DNA of 64,000 nucleotides from Trissonchulus latispiculum (Eukaryota; Nematoda; Enoplea; Enoplida; Ironidae): positions 1 to 64,000 of the forward strand of contig JASAND010012982.1 of NCBI GenBank assembly GCA_030248195.1. Direction: 5' to 3'. Below are positions 46,272 to 55,310 of the stretch, piece by piece (positions within the stretch are counted from its first letter, which is position 1; every line of letters starts with the position of its first letter). A model generated the notes under the pieces. It ran no database searches. It was not told the origin of the DNA and saw nothing but the letters and a program-made list of their open reading frames with translations. A program made the position numbers and the translations under genes.

Positions 46272-46949
46272 GAATAGGGAAAATTTGACGCAATGTGTAT
46301 AATCTGGACATTGTTTGGTCTGTGGCCAGCGGAGGAGTGGACCGATCGGGCTCAAACTGGGTGTGTGAAGAGCCTGTGGGCAGGGGTACATGCTGTGAAA
46401 ATTTCAGCCGGATCGGCCGGGTATAATTTCCTAAAAAGTTAACATTTTCTTATCGTTTTCTAAATAATATCCATTGTTTTCAAAAATGTTTCTAATGATT
46501 TCTGATCGGTTTCAGAAACGCCTGATTGGAAATATTTTCTACTTGTTTTCCAGATTATTTCTATTATTACTAGTGATGGGCACTGGATCTCCAGATATCC
46601 GGATAATTTTTATATCCGGATAATATCCGATTTGAGAAAAATATCCGGATACCCGTTTACATCATTTTAGACAAGGTATTAAAAAACTCGCGAAATTTTA
46701 ACAAACATTTCAAAATTTTGTCTAAAATATTTTTACAACCAAAGTTGTAGTTTGGCTTTATGATAATAATATAATAATTTATCCCCCCCCCCATTTCCCC
46801 CCCCCCCCCCATTTCGCCCCCCCCCCCACTCCCCCCCCGCCCCCCGTTGGTGGGGGGGGGGGCGTCCACCCCAAAAAGTTTTGGGGGAGGGTTGAAAAAA
46901 GGCTTGGGGGGGGGCTACCCCCCCAACCCCCCCCCACCTTACACCTATG
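46272..46949. other. Spacer; possible hAT left end; C runs
   Basis: AGTGATGGGCACTGG at 46572 begins a segment with repeated ATATCCGGATA words up to 46655, possibly the left part of another word-repeat element; no right end was found. 46784-46945 is C/G homopolymer ending in CACCTTACACCTATG, the right-type end of the CATAGGTGTAAGG elements. Confidence 0.45.
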
Positions 46950-47934
46950 GGGTGTATTATTGTAGCTCCCACTGCCCCTCAGTAAATTTTTTGGGACTTT
47001 GAAAATTTTGGAATTTTTGGTCCCAACATGGGGGTCAGGCAGGGTCAACTTTGGGGGGTCACCCTGAACTACTGGAAAGACTTAGCCCAAAACGGATTAC
47101 AGTTTCACAGAGGATATGTCTCGAACTTCACGATGGTGTATGCAATTTGGCTCTAGTGCCTGTGGTGCGACCTGGGGGTGACCTTGACTCGGCGGGAAAA
47201 AAAACCCATGTGCGGGGAAAAAAAACCCAAATTTCAAAATGAAATTTTTTTCTTACCATTAGCAGCAAAGGAAAAATTCATGCATTTCCTAGCTCAGTAG
47301 AGCCTCCTGATTAATTTGGTATAGATTTTACCTAGGTTTGACCTTCCATGTGAGGTCCAGGTGGCCAAAATCTGAGATGGTGCCATTTCAAGCCAAATTT
47401 TCAAATTTCGCCAAAGACCGCTAAATTTTTCACTAAAATAGGTCGGGCTTGGCTTTGAATGCAATAAAAACACGTTTTCTATGTGATAGGATGCTTAAAC
47501 TGCAGAAATTAAGCAAATTTCAAAAATTCCAAAATTTGCCTATGTTTACGTGTTAAGCATACGAAATTTTGAAAGGTCAATTTGACATGATTTTTTGCAA
47601 AAATATTGGTATTTTTTGATGCAGATGTGCTAAAAATGACCCACTCTTTCGAATGGTATAGTCAAAACCGTTCTGGCATGCTTGCAGCAAAAAATTCGGC
47701 TGGGTTTTTTTTCCCGCCCATGGGTTTTTTTTCCCGCATTGGGTTTTTTCCCATCGGTTTGGTCGAAAATTTCTCACCAACGGTAAGCGATAGAGAGACG
47801 TTTTATGGCTCATTTTGAAGCTCTTCGCAAGGCCTCATGGTAGTTATCGTTAGATTTTCGATTTGTCGCTTAATAAAAAAGTTACAGCCAAAATTCGAAA
47901 ATTTGGGTTTTTTCCCGCCGCGCTATATAGTTAT
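46950..47934 (+). repeat. GGGAAAAAAACCC element, copy 1
   Basis: It aligns with 48667-49618 in order: GTAGCTCCCACTG, CACCCTGAACTACTGGAAAG, GCGACCTGGGGGTGACCT, the GGCGGGAAAAAA words, the CACGTTTTCTA and TTTGCCTATGTTTA segments, and GGGTTTTTTCCCGC words at the right. The left terminus is lost. The small frames around 47577-47813 have no domain. Confidence 0.85.
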
Positions 47935-48151
47935 AGCGGTGTATGTGGAAAACAGGCTATTTATACAGCATTTTTAGCATTTTGGGCCATTTTATTCCCC
48001 CCCACTTTTCGACCTCTCCCCGACTAGTGGGGGGGGGGCGTCCCCGTCCCACTTATTTTCGCCTAAAATAAACCCAGCTTGCTTTGAAAGCTGAAGAATG
48101 TAGATCTTACTCGTATATATATATGTCATGTGGAGTGGAGCATGAGTGACC
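47935..48151. other. Spacer
   Basis: G/C-run piece and AT-rich sequence; no gene. Confidence 0.4.
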
Positions 48152-48325
48152 GCGAATATGGGTTGTTCAGCGAAGCTGATCCATATTAGTGCGTTTTTAA
48201 CCTAGTCCTCGCTCCTGGCATTTACAACCTGCCCCTCCCATATTAATGTTTTAAAACTTAGTCCTCTGTCCATTTACAACCGAATGTCACCCATATTGCA
48301 TTTTTCATGCTCCACCGGAGCATTT
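48152..48325 (+). repeat. Hairpin-ended repeat, copy 1
   Basis: Starts with GCGAATATGGGTTGTTCAGC, GAA, GCTGATCCATATT, which folds as a broken hairpin (AATATGG/CCATATT and TCAGC/GCTGA). It ends with ATGCTCC-ACC-GGAGCAT. Between them a CCCATATTA...CCTAGTCCTC...AACCT unit repeats about three times. Copies lie at 53012-53181 (inverted) and 54165-54227 (right end only). Confidence 0.8.
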
Positions 48326-48538
48326 TTATTCTTGTCCTATTTCGTTTTTCAGGTTCTCAGTAAAAAGCAAAAACGTTAAAGCTGTGTGAAAGAAACTTTA
48401 AAAATTCCGCCAATCATTAAGCGTCAACCGAAAGTACAGAACAAAGAAGCTTGAAAAGGTCCAATTTCTTCCTTTTTCTCTACTTTGACAGAAATCCAAC
48501 ATCCAGTACCCATGACTGCAATAGTTTTAGTTACTGTA
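48326..48538. other. Spacer
   Basis: AT-rich, nothing recognised. Confidence 0.4.
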
Positions 48539-49617
48539 TAGTCAAGCGGGAAAAAAACCCACTCGCCAATGCGGGAAAAAAACCCACCCCCAGTGTGGGC
48601 TTACCGGTATGAGCTATCTAGGATTTTAATAGCCTATCTTGAAGAGCATCCAAAATAACCCTGGAGGGTGTATTATGGTAGCTCCCACTGCTTCCCTGGA
48701 AATTTTTTGGGACTTTGAAATTTTTGGAAATTTTGGTCCGACCAAGTGCCGAAATTTGGCAAACTTTGCCGGGCCACCCTGAACTACTGGAAAGACTTAG
48801 ACCAAAGCGGATTGTATGTACCTGTAGGGCATCTGTTGCGCTTCATGGTGATATATGTCACACTGCTCTGACCCCTCCAGTGCGACCTGGGGGTGACCTG
48901 GAGTTGGCGGGAAAAAAACCCACGGCGGGAAAAAACCCACTTTTCAAAATTAAAATTTTTTTCTAACCACTGACCGGAAAGGTCAAATCAATACATACAT
49001 TTGTTTAATAGAGCCTATAGATTAAATTGGTATAGGTTTTACCTGGGTTCGTACTGTTATTTGTGGTCCAGGGGGTCTAAATCGGACACGGTGCCATTTC
49101 AAGCCAAAATTTCAATTTTGACCAAAAATGCTTATTTTTGCCTTAAAATGGGTCTAGTTTGGCTCTAAATACAAGAAAAACACGTTTTCTACACGATAGC
49201 ATGCTTAAAATGCCGCAAATAAACAATTTTTAAAAATTTCCAAAATTTGCCTATGTTTATGTGTTAAAGATACAACATTTTCAAATGACCATATGACCTC
49301 AATTTTAGTACAAAACAAAAACTGATGCAGTTGTACTAAAAACAACCCGCTCTTTCATTTGGAATGGTTAGAAATGCTCCTGGCAACTTGCCAAAAATTT
49401 TTTGGGGTGGGTTTTTTCCCGCATATGGGTTTTTTTCCCGCATTGGGTTTTTTCCCGCCAGTTTGGGACAATTTTTCTCGCTAGAGAGGTGTTCTATAGC
49501 TCATAAGAAAGCTTACGACTAGGCCTAGCTACCTGTATAATCAGCATTTCGATATGTCATACCATTAAAAAGTTCTGGCCAAAAATCTGAAAAGTGGGTT
49601 TTTTCCCCGCTTGACTA
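48539..49617. mobile_element. GGGAAAAAAACCC element, full length, TA-flanked
   Basis: Ends TAGTCAAGCGGGAAAAAAACC and the inverse GGTTTTTTCCCCGCTTGACTA, with TA on both outer sides. The near-palindromic word CGGGAAAAAAACCCAC occurs at the left end (twice), in the middle (48911-48940, twice), again inverted at 49405-49462 (three times) and at the right end. 1.08 kb, non-coding. The plan matches the element at 43703 (ends TATAGTCAGGTTCCC...), so the two may be related families. Confidence 0.88.
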
Positions 49618-49618
49618 T

Positions 49619-50200
49619 ATATCATAGGGGTCGCGGTAGCGACCCCTATAATATGAGTCAAAACGCCCCAATGACAGCCAGATCCTGCGCAAATTTTGTG
49701 CGCAAAAGAAAGTCCGTGTCGAGGTTAGTATTACAATTGGAAAATTTCATCCCCCTAGCATAGCACTTACCGTTAAAAAGTTGCACCCGCCGGCATAATG
49801 CCGGCGATGTTTTTTTCCGGTGTCTCCGTTTTACCCTCGTATGTCACCATTTTGTAGCCTCTTTCACAGAATGTAGCGAAGGGCAGACACCTATTGCGGT
49901 ATATCATCAATATATATAGGTTACTGACTTTCGATATATGTGGTTGCCGCCGCGCCACAGTGCGCCGCAACGCTACAGTGGCGCCACAAAGTCGGCTCAG
50001 AACGTCGAAATGGCCAAAAGTATGCCTGGGATTAGCTTCTTTCCAGCTCTTTGTGCAAATACAAACCAGACAAGCTATATATGGTTGATAAGGACATATA
50101 TATATCCGGATTATGACGTTTGAAGTCGAATTTTTGATTTATTGCGCCACAGTGGCCCGCCAAAGTTGGTGAATGTTGGGTCCGACTTTGAACTTAGTTT
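49619..50200 (+). repeat. Hairpin-headed repeat, copy 1 (second at 57615-58189)
   Basis: Begins with the stem TAGGGGTCGC-GGTA-GCGACCCCTA (49625-49648). Downstream shared blocks with 57626-58000 are CGCAAATT, ACCGTTAAAAAGTTGC, GGCGATGTTTTTTTCCGG and CAGTGGCGCC.CAAAGTCGGCTCA. A second small hairpin GCCGGCATAATGCCGGC lies at 49790-49806. No coding capacity. Confidence 0.8.
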
Positions 50201-50239
50201 TTTCGCTTATTTTTCAAGATACACTTTTCAAATCGTGCA

Positions 50240-50665
50240 TATAAAGGTTTTTGGGGGACGGAGAATCCATTCCCGCCATCAGTTTTGCTGCCCGATTCAC
50301 CCAATTTGCTGGGCTGGTTCCACTTGACCGTCTGAGGGGTCAGGTCGGTAACCGCTTCCGGGAGGTCCATAGTAGGCCTGTCAAAACTTTGTCTATAGGG
50401 GTTTTCTGGTGCGCCCAGCTCATTCCCGGTCTCCGTTTTGCCGTCCGACCCACCCATCTTGCTGGGCTGGTTCCAATTTGCCGTCTGGAGGGTCCGGTCA
50501 GTACCGACTTCCGGGAACACCATATAGGACTGTACTTAGCCTCTCAAAACTTTGTCTATAGGGGTTTTCTGGTGCGCCCAGCTCATTCCTGGCATCTCTT
50601 TTGCCGTCGGACCCACCCATCTTGCTGTACTGGTTCCACTTTGCCATCTGGAGGGTCAGGTCGGT
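50240..50665. repeat. Tandem array, three units of about 160 bp
   Basis: Units contain TGCTGGGCTGGTTCCA, TTTGCCGTC..., CCGGTC/CAGGTCGGT, and CAAAACTTTGTCTATAGGGG followed by TTTTCTGGTGCGCCCAGCTC (starts at 50400 and 50564). The first unit is more diverged. The open frame 50251-50757 spans it but periodicity and lack of domain argue against a protein. Confidence 0.85.
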
Positions 50666-50965
50666 GGGAGGTTGTGGTCAAAAATGAAAATTTTCAAAGG
50701 TGGTCAAATTTGGTATTAAATGAAAGCCCTAAGCGAGGTGAGCAACTTTTGTCATAGAACTGCATGCTCAAAGTGGCTGTAGAGTGCTGTGGTGGGGTGG
50801 TGTGGGGACTTAGGCGATTTTCGGTCAAAAATGAAATTTTTCAAAGGTTGTCAAATTTGGTACCAAATGAATGCCCTAAGCGAGCTGAGCAACTTTTATC
50901 ATAGAATTGTATGCTCAAAGTGGCTGTAGAGTGTGCTGTGGTGAGGTGGGGTGGGGACTTAGGCG
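50666..50965. repeat. Tandem duplication of about 147 bp
   Basis: Two units, each with TTTTCAAAGG..GTCAAATTTGGTA, GCCCTAAGCGAG.TGAGCAACTTTT and CTCAAAGTGGCTGTAGAGTG, adjoining the previous array. Confidence 0.9.
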
Positions 50966-51101
50966 CAGGGTTTTTTCAAAATTTCACCTGTGCTTTTTTG
51001 TGTTTTTTAAGAAAATGTGTGTTCTTTTAAAAAATCTGTGTTTTTCCTGAAATTCGCTTTTCGCAGTATTACACGTTTTTAACGGTTTTAACACGTTTTT
51101 T

Positions 51102-51240
51102 CTCGGTGAATAACGCTTTTTGGAAATGCATTTTACGGCTAAGTGTTGGAACGATGTGGGCATTTTGGTACCATACTACTATTATATGTTGGTAGACAGG
51201 TTCCCCCCATGCTACCTTTTTTTGGCTGGCTCCCGTGGTT
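51102..51240 (+). repeat. Dispersed repeat, copy 1 (second at 53530-53660)
   Basis: GTGAATAACGCTTTT.GGAA.TGCATTTT, GTGGGCATTTTGGT and CCCCCCATGCTACCTTTTTTT are shared with 53530-53660 in the same order. Confidence 0.85.
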
Positions 51241-51280
51241 CCTCGCCCAGGGTCAAAGTTGGGAAAACTCGCTCTAAACA

Positions 51281-52005
51281 GCGTTTTTCGGCGTCTTGGT
51301 CGGGGGCTTATATAGTAAATCGACTACGCTCGTTTCAATGGGCATATCGCCGAAACCGACGGAAGTGACCACTGGTCACTACAGTGGCCTATTGACCACT
51401 GGTCAAACGACCTAAAACTGCGTTATTCGGCGTTTTGGTAGGGGCATATATAGTAAATCGACTACGCTCGTTTCAATGGGCATATCGCCGAAACCGACGG
51501 AAGTGACCACTGGTCACTACAGCCTATGGGGCCTATTGACCACTGGTCAAACGGCCTAAAACTGCGTTTTTCGGCATTTTGGGCGGGGCATATATATATA
51601 GTAAATCGTCTACGCTCGTTTCAATGGGCATATCGCCGAAACCAACGGAAGTGACCACTGGTCACTACAGCCTACGGGGCCTATTGACCACTGGTCAAAC
51701 GACCTAAAACTGCGTTTTTCGGCGGTTTGGTAGGGGGCGTAGATAGTAAATCGACTACGCTCGTTTCAATGGGCATATTGCCGAAACCGACGGAAGTGAC
51801 CACTGGTCACTACAGCCTACGGGGCCTATTGACCACTGGTCAAACGACCTAAAACTGCGTTTTTCGGCGTTTTGGTAGGGGGCGTAGATAGTAAATCGAC
51901 TACGCTCGTTTCAATGGGCATATTGCCGAAACCGACGGAAGTGACCACTGGTCACTACAGCCTACGGGGCCTATTGACCACTGGTCAAACGGCCTTAAAC
52001 AGCGT
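51281..52005. repeat. Minisatellite, five units of 139-148 bp
   Basis: Units start at 51281, 51420, 51564, 51712 and 51857 and end at about 52001. Each has GCGTTTTTCGGCG, AGTAAATCGACTACGCTCG, ATATCGCCGAAACCGACGG, GTGACCACTGGTCAC and TTGACCACTGGTCAA. The two TGACCA-C-TGGTCA inverted repeats per unit are fully conserved in all units. Confidence 0.96.
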
Positions 52006-52201
52006 TTAGGGATGAACCGGATTTAGAGTTACGGTTCGTTCTCTTCGAATGGCACTCAAAAATGTCTTTAGTCAGCGCTTATATTTAAATGGCTGAAATT
52101 ATTGTTAATTGGATCACTGCTGTCATGGCTTACTGAGCCTGATTTGCAGGTTGTGTATAGTTTATATGCTTACACAAATGGCGTAATGCCATGATGCATT
52201 A

Positions 52202-52958
52202 CTGGCTTTTTCCTAGGCAAAAATTTCTGGGGGGGGAAGTCTGGGGGGCGGTCCCCCCCAGGTCTGGGGGGGGGGAAGAAAATTTTTTTCAAAAATGATT
52301 AAAAAATAGTTATATGCTAAAATATGAACTATTTTTAACCTTATTTTAAGGTTAAAATAGCTAAAAATGCTTGAAATGTGTAAAAATCCGGCGAAGCCGG
52401 AAAAATTTTTCAAAATTTACCCTCAAAACCCTATTTTTCCGAGCACTTGAAAGTTCTGGGAGGGGGGAGGCCCGAATCCTGGGAGGGCGCGATTCTGGGT
52501 GAGGCGACGGAACGAAATTCTGGGGGGGGGGGCGCCCCCACCCCCCCTGGCTTATTTTTAGGCAAAAATTTATGGGGGGGCTTCATGGGGGGGCCCCCAT
52601 CGATGGGGGGGCTGACCCAAAATGGGGGGGGCATATTTTGGAAAAAATTTTCGAATTTTTGCGGGTTTTTCGTGTAAAAATGTGTAAAAATCGCTAAAAA
52701 ATGAATAATTTTAAGTGGTTTTTAGGCTAAAATAGTGAAAATTTCGTTAAAAATCCGGCGAAGCCGGAAAAAGTTTTGAAAATTTAGGGTAAAAACGGTA
52801 AAATTTGGCAAGTTTTTGGGTTATGGGGGGGAGGTCGGAATTTATGGGGGGCATTTCATGGGGGGGGGCTCCTCGAATGGGGGGGTCGCCGAATGGGGGC
52901 GGCCCCCCACCCCCCCCCCCCAGTAAAAATAAGCCAGCCCCCTGTAGGAAAAAGCCAG
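52202..52958 (+). mobile_element. CTGGCTTTTTCCTA element with 5-bp TSD, carrying a nested relative
   Basis: Ends CTGGCTTTTTCCTA and TAGGAAAAAGCCAG; CATTA flanks both sides (52197-52201, 52959-52963). G/C runs lie next to each end; hairpins CCGGCGAAGCCGG lie at 52388-52400 and 52756-52768. A related element is nested at 52547-52937. Non-coding. A smaller relative is at 37619-37932. Confidence 0.9.
52547..52937 (+). mobile_element. Nested CTGGCTTATTTTTA element
   Basis: Ends CTGGCTTATTTTTA and AAAAATAAGCCAG; CCCCC on both sides is consistent with a 5-bp duplication but lies in a C run. Its plan (G runs, hairpin CCGGCGAAGCCGG, AT-rich middle) repeats that of the outer element with a changed terminus. 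Confidence 0.82.
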
Positions 52959-53011
52959 CATTAGACGCTTGGAGGAGAATCTTTAAAAGGACAGAAGGAC
53001 AAGAAACAAAA

Positions 53012-53181
53012 ATGCTCCTCCGGAGCATGAAAAAAGTAATATGGGTGATGGTGAGGTTGCAAAATCAAGAGAGGACTAGTCTTTAAAATGCTTAATATGG
53101 GGCTAGGTTCAAAAGTAGAAGAGGACTAGGTTGTGAGCGAATTAATATGGGCACAGCTTTGCCGAACAACCCATATTCGCG
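53012..53181 (-). repeat. Hairpin-ended repeat, copy 2, inverted
   Basis: Inverse of 48152-48325: ATGCTCC-TCC-GGAGCAT at 53012-53028 and the AATATGGG...CCCATATT hairpin at 53148-53176. Three CCCATATTA/ACTAGTCCTC units lie between. Confidence 0.82.
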
Positions 53182-53288
53182 GGATTTCACGCTTCGTCTT
53201 AGCTTTTGTCGCATACAGAGCTATCAATTTCAGTCAGTAATAAGAAATTTAAGAAGTTGAATACGTACTCATTGAATACAGTTGTTTG

Positions 53289-53328
53289 CATATTATGTAG
53301 GGGCGCCATAGCGCCCCTACATAATATG
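53289..53328. other. 18-bp-stem hairpin (TAGGGGCGC core)
   Basis: CATATTATGTAGGGGCGC, loop CATA, then the perfect complement. It is the longest and most exact of the four related hairpins. Confidence 0.92.
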
Positions 53329-53978
53329 GGTGTTAAGGCGTCTGCGCGGCCCCCTGGAGACCGTGTTGGCCTGGCGCCAGCTAATTAGAGGTTCGGGAGG
53401 GGTAAAAATGTTGCCATCGTAAAGTACTCGAGTAGTACTACAAGTATCACCGTACTTTTGGTTCGAATTCGAAACTTCAAATTTTTGCACTTGGCAACAG
53501 TTATATAGTTTGCGTTTGTTTTTTTCTAGGTGAATAACGCTTTTCGGAAGTGCATTTTCTAGCGAAGTGTTGGAACGTTGTGGGCATTTTGGTCCAATAC
53601 TACTGTTATATATATGTTGGTAGACAGTATCCCCCCATGCTACCTTTTTTTGGTCATTTTGGCACCTGGCCAATTTTGGCTCTGTGCCAATGCCCCAAAC
53701 TCGGACTTTCGCTATTTTGGCACTTCGGTTGTGGTGGACTTTTTTCACAGGCTAGCAGCTAGATCGGTTTGGTTTATTTTATTTGAATATTTCGGCCAAT
53801 GCACACAAAGTAACGAGGGGATTTTTTAATTTCGCTCTGTAGCTTTCAGGAGATAGGCCCAAACTTTGCATTTTTTGGCCTGTTTTGGGTAAAAGTTGCT
53901 AAGTCCCACTTTTACTAGAAATGGCCTAAAAGTCACTAAAAATGGTGTTTTTCGGCCTCGGGGTGGTACCCATATAGC
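53329..53978. other. Spacer; second copy of the 51102 repeat at 53530-53660
   Basis: Apart from the repeat copy nothing is recognised. The frames 53317-53748 (minus) and 53578-53829 (plus) overlap the repeat and have no domain. Confidence 0.5.
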
Positions 53979-54165
53979 CTATTTTTTTACCAGCTTCTCC
54001 ATTATTTTACATTTATAGCTGGTCAGACTTATAGGTCGATAGCTGGCTGGCTGATCTAATGGTTTTCCTTTCTTGGGAATTGGAATGATAGTTGCCTTCT
54101 TCCAACTGCTCGGAATCTCTCCAGACGACCATGAGAGATTGTAGACGTGCAGCAGAGCCACCAGT
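53979..54165 (-). pseudogene. LINE reverse transcriptase fragment (I/Jockey-like)
   Basis: A single frame reads NLSWSSGEIPSSWKKATIIP, PKKGKP and ASYRPISLTSYKCKIMEK, the segment just before RT motif 1-2 in I/Jockey-group LINEs. It differs from the LINE at 23855-26830. Both ends are cut: the upstream border is a hairpin-ended repeat fragment at 54165. Confidence 0.88.
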
Positions 54166-54227
54166 CCTCTCTTGATTTTACAACCTCACCACTACCCATA
54201 TTACTTTTTCATGCTCCGGAGGAGCAT
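54165..54227 (+). repeat. Hairpin-ended repeat, right-end fragment
   Basis: TCCTCTCTTGATTTTACAAC followed by CCCATATTACTTTTTCATGC and the hairpin ATGCTCC-GGA-GGAGCAT. It lies about 100 bp upstream of the KRAB exon start. Confidence 0.8.
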
Positions 54228-54330
54228 TTCTATTGTGTAATACTTCTGTGCATTTTTACATTTGTAGGCACTTTTAATAAATACGTATCCAATTCGGATC
54301 TGTTGGTCTTATCTCATCTGATTATTGATT

Positions 54331-54466
54331 ATGGAAGCTCCCCCGGTTGCTTCCTGGAGTTCTATTCGTCAATATTTCACTGTCAAAGAATGGGAAGAGA
54401 TTTCGGACTATGAAAAGACTCGATACTGTAATCTAAAAGAGAATTATGAAGTCCTGCTTAAGCTTG
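54331..54466 (+). CDS. KRAB-domain exon of a PRDM9-like gene, exon 1
   Basis: The ATG at 54331 opens a 45-codon exon. Residues 9-45 form a KRAB A-box-like domain with YFTVKEWEEISDYEKTRY, then NLKENYEVLLKLG, close in order and spacing to the KRAB-related domain of PRDM9, which recruits other proteins in germ cells. The exon ends at a consensus donor (CTTG|GTAGGT) in phase 1. Joining to exon 2 gives KLGLASCPPDFM, and in PRDM9 too a conserved glycine at this point is followed by a segment ending in FM. KRAB is best known from vertebrates, but KRAB-related domains of PRDM9 type are known in some invertebrates. Upstream exons, if any, are non-coding. What is seen is the domain and the splice signal; germline function is inference. 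Confidence 0.85.
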
Positions 54467-54975
54467 GTAGGTTGAATTCGTTTATACATCAGCTGCCGAT
54501 GGATTATTTTTCCAGGTAGGGGGAGTGTAATTGAGGGTGGGCCATATACGTCTCTGCTGTCCTGTCTGATTTCTGTATGGGGGAGGGGGGTGCTCTAATT
54601 TGCCCCCCATGGCTGACCAAAAATGGGGGAGCTTATTTTTGAAAAATTTGCGAATTTTTAGGCTTTTCTCTCCATGAGCGGGAAAATTGGAGATTTTGCC
54701 ATTTTTACCCTAAATTTTCCGACTTCGCCGGATTTTTAGCTATATATATTTTCGCTATTTTATCTTAATAAACGCCTAAAATTTGCCGATATATCTACGC
54801 CGTGTCTTTTTGTTTGATTCTTTCAAGAAGATTCTCTGTTAATCTTTTAATTCTATAATAGTTGAAATTGTTTTAATGAATTCTTCGGGAACTTTTTTAA
54901 ACCTTAACGATATAAATAACATGTAAAAGCATTCTACAGCATTCATGAAATTCTTAATAGAGAATTTTGTTTCAG
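54467..54975 (+). other. Intron 1 of the KRAB gene
   Basis: 509 bp, starting GTAGGT and ending TTTTGTTTCAG. It contains G-run sequence (54575-54600) and a CCGACTTCGCCGG hairpin (54718-54730) like those of the nested elements at 52 kb, so a transposon fragment lies inside the intron. Confidence 0.8.
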
Positions 54976-55287
54976 GACTTGCCTCCTGTCCTCCAGATTT
55001 CATGGTTAGAGCAAAGAAACGTGTGTTGAAGCAAAAAGGGAAAGAATCGGCGACTGGTTCCACAACTGGCGGACCCCAGACCTTGGTTGAACCGGTGGTT
55101 CGACGTAGTGCCAGAATTCAAGCGACTTCTACCACCACGCCGTCGTGTTCCACTTTTGGCAGGGTGCCAAAAACCAAATCAGCCAGATCTTGTAGGGAAC
55201 CGGATTCGAGTTATTTTGAGGAGGCTGAAGATGAAGATGACAGTGAAAATGAAGATAATGATGATAAGTGGATGCCTGGTGTTTCAG
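54976..55287 (+). CDS. PRDM9-like exon 2
   Basis: The exon starts after TTTGTTTCAG and completes a glycine codon with exon 1. It encodes FMVRAKKRVLKQKGK, then a serine/threonine-rich stretch with VVRRSARIQ, and an acidic run (EEAEDEDDSENEDNDDKW). PRDM9 has a corresponding basic-then-acidic order (FMCHRRQ..., then ...DSDEEW) after KRAB. It ends at CAG|GTAGAT in phase 1; without splicing the frame stops at 55308. No SSXRD or PR/SET domain was found downstream in the window. These could lie beyond the retrotransposon that starts at 58190, or be absent. Confidence 0.8.
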
Positions 55288-55310
55288 GTAGATTAAAGAT
55301 GGCAATATAA

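Noticed and set aside
50251..50757. 168-codon frame
   Set aside because: Spans three tandem units; the frame is a by-product of the repeat period.
53317..53748. 143-codon minus-strand frame
   Set aside because: Overlaps a dispersed repeat copied at 51102 where the frame is not kept.
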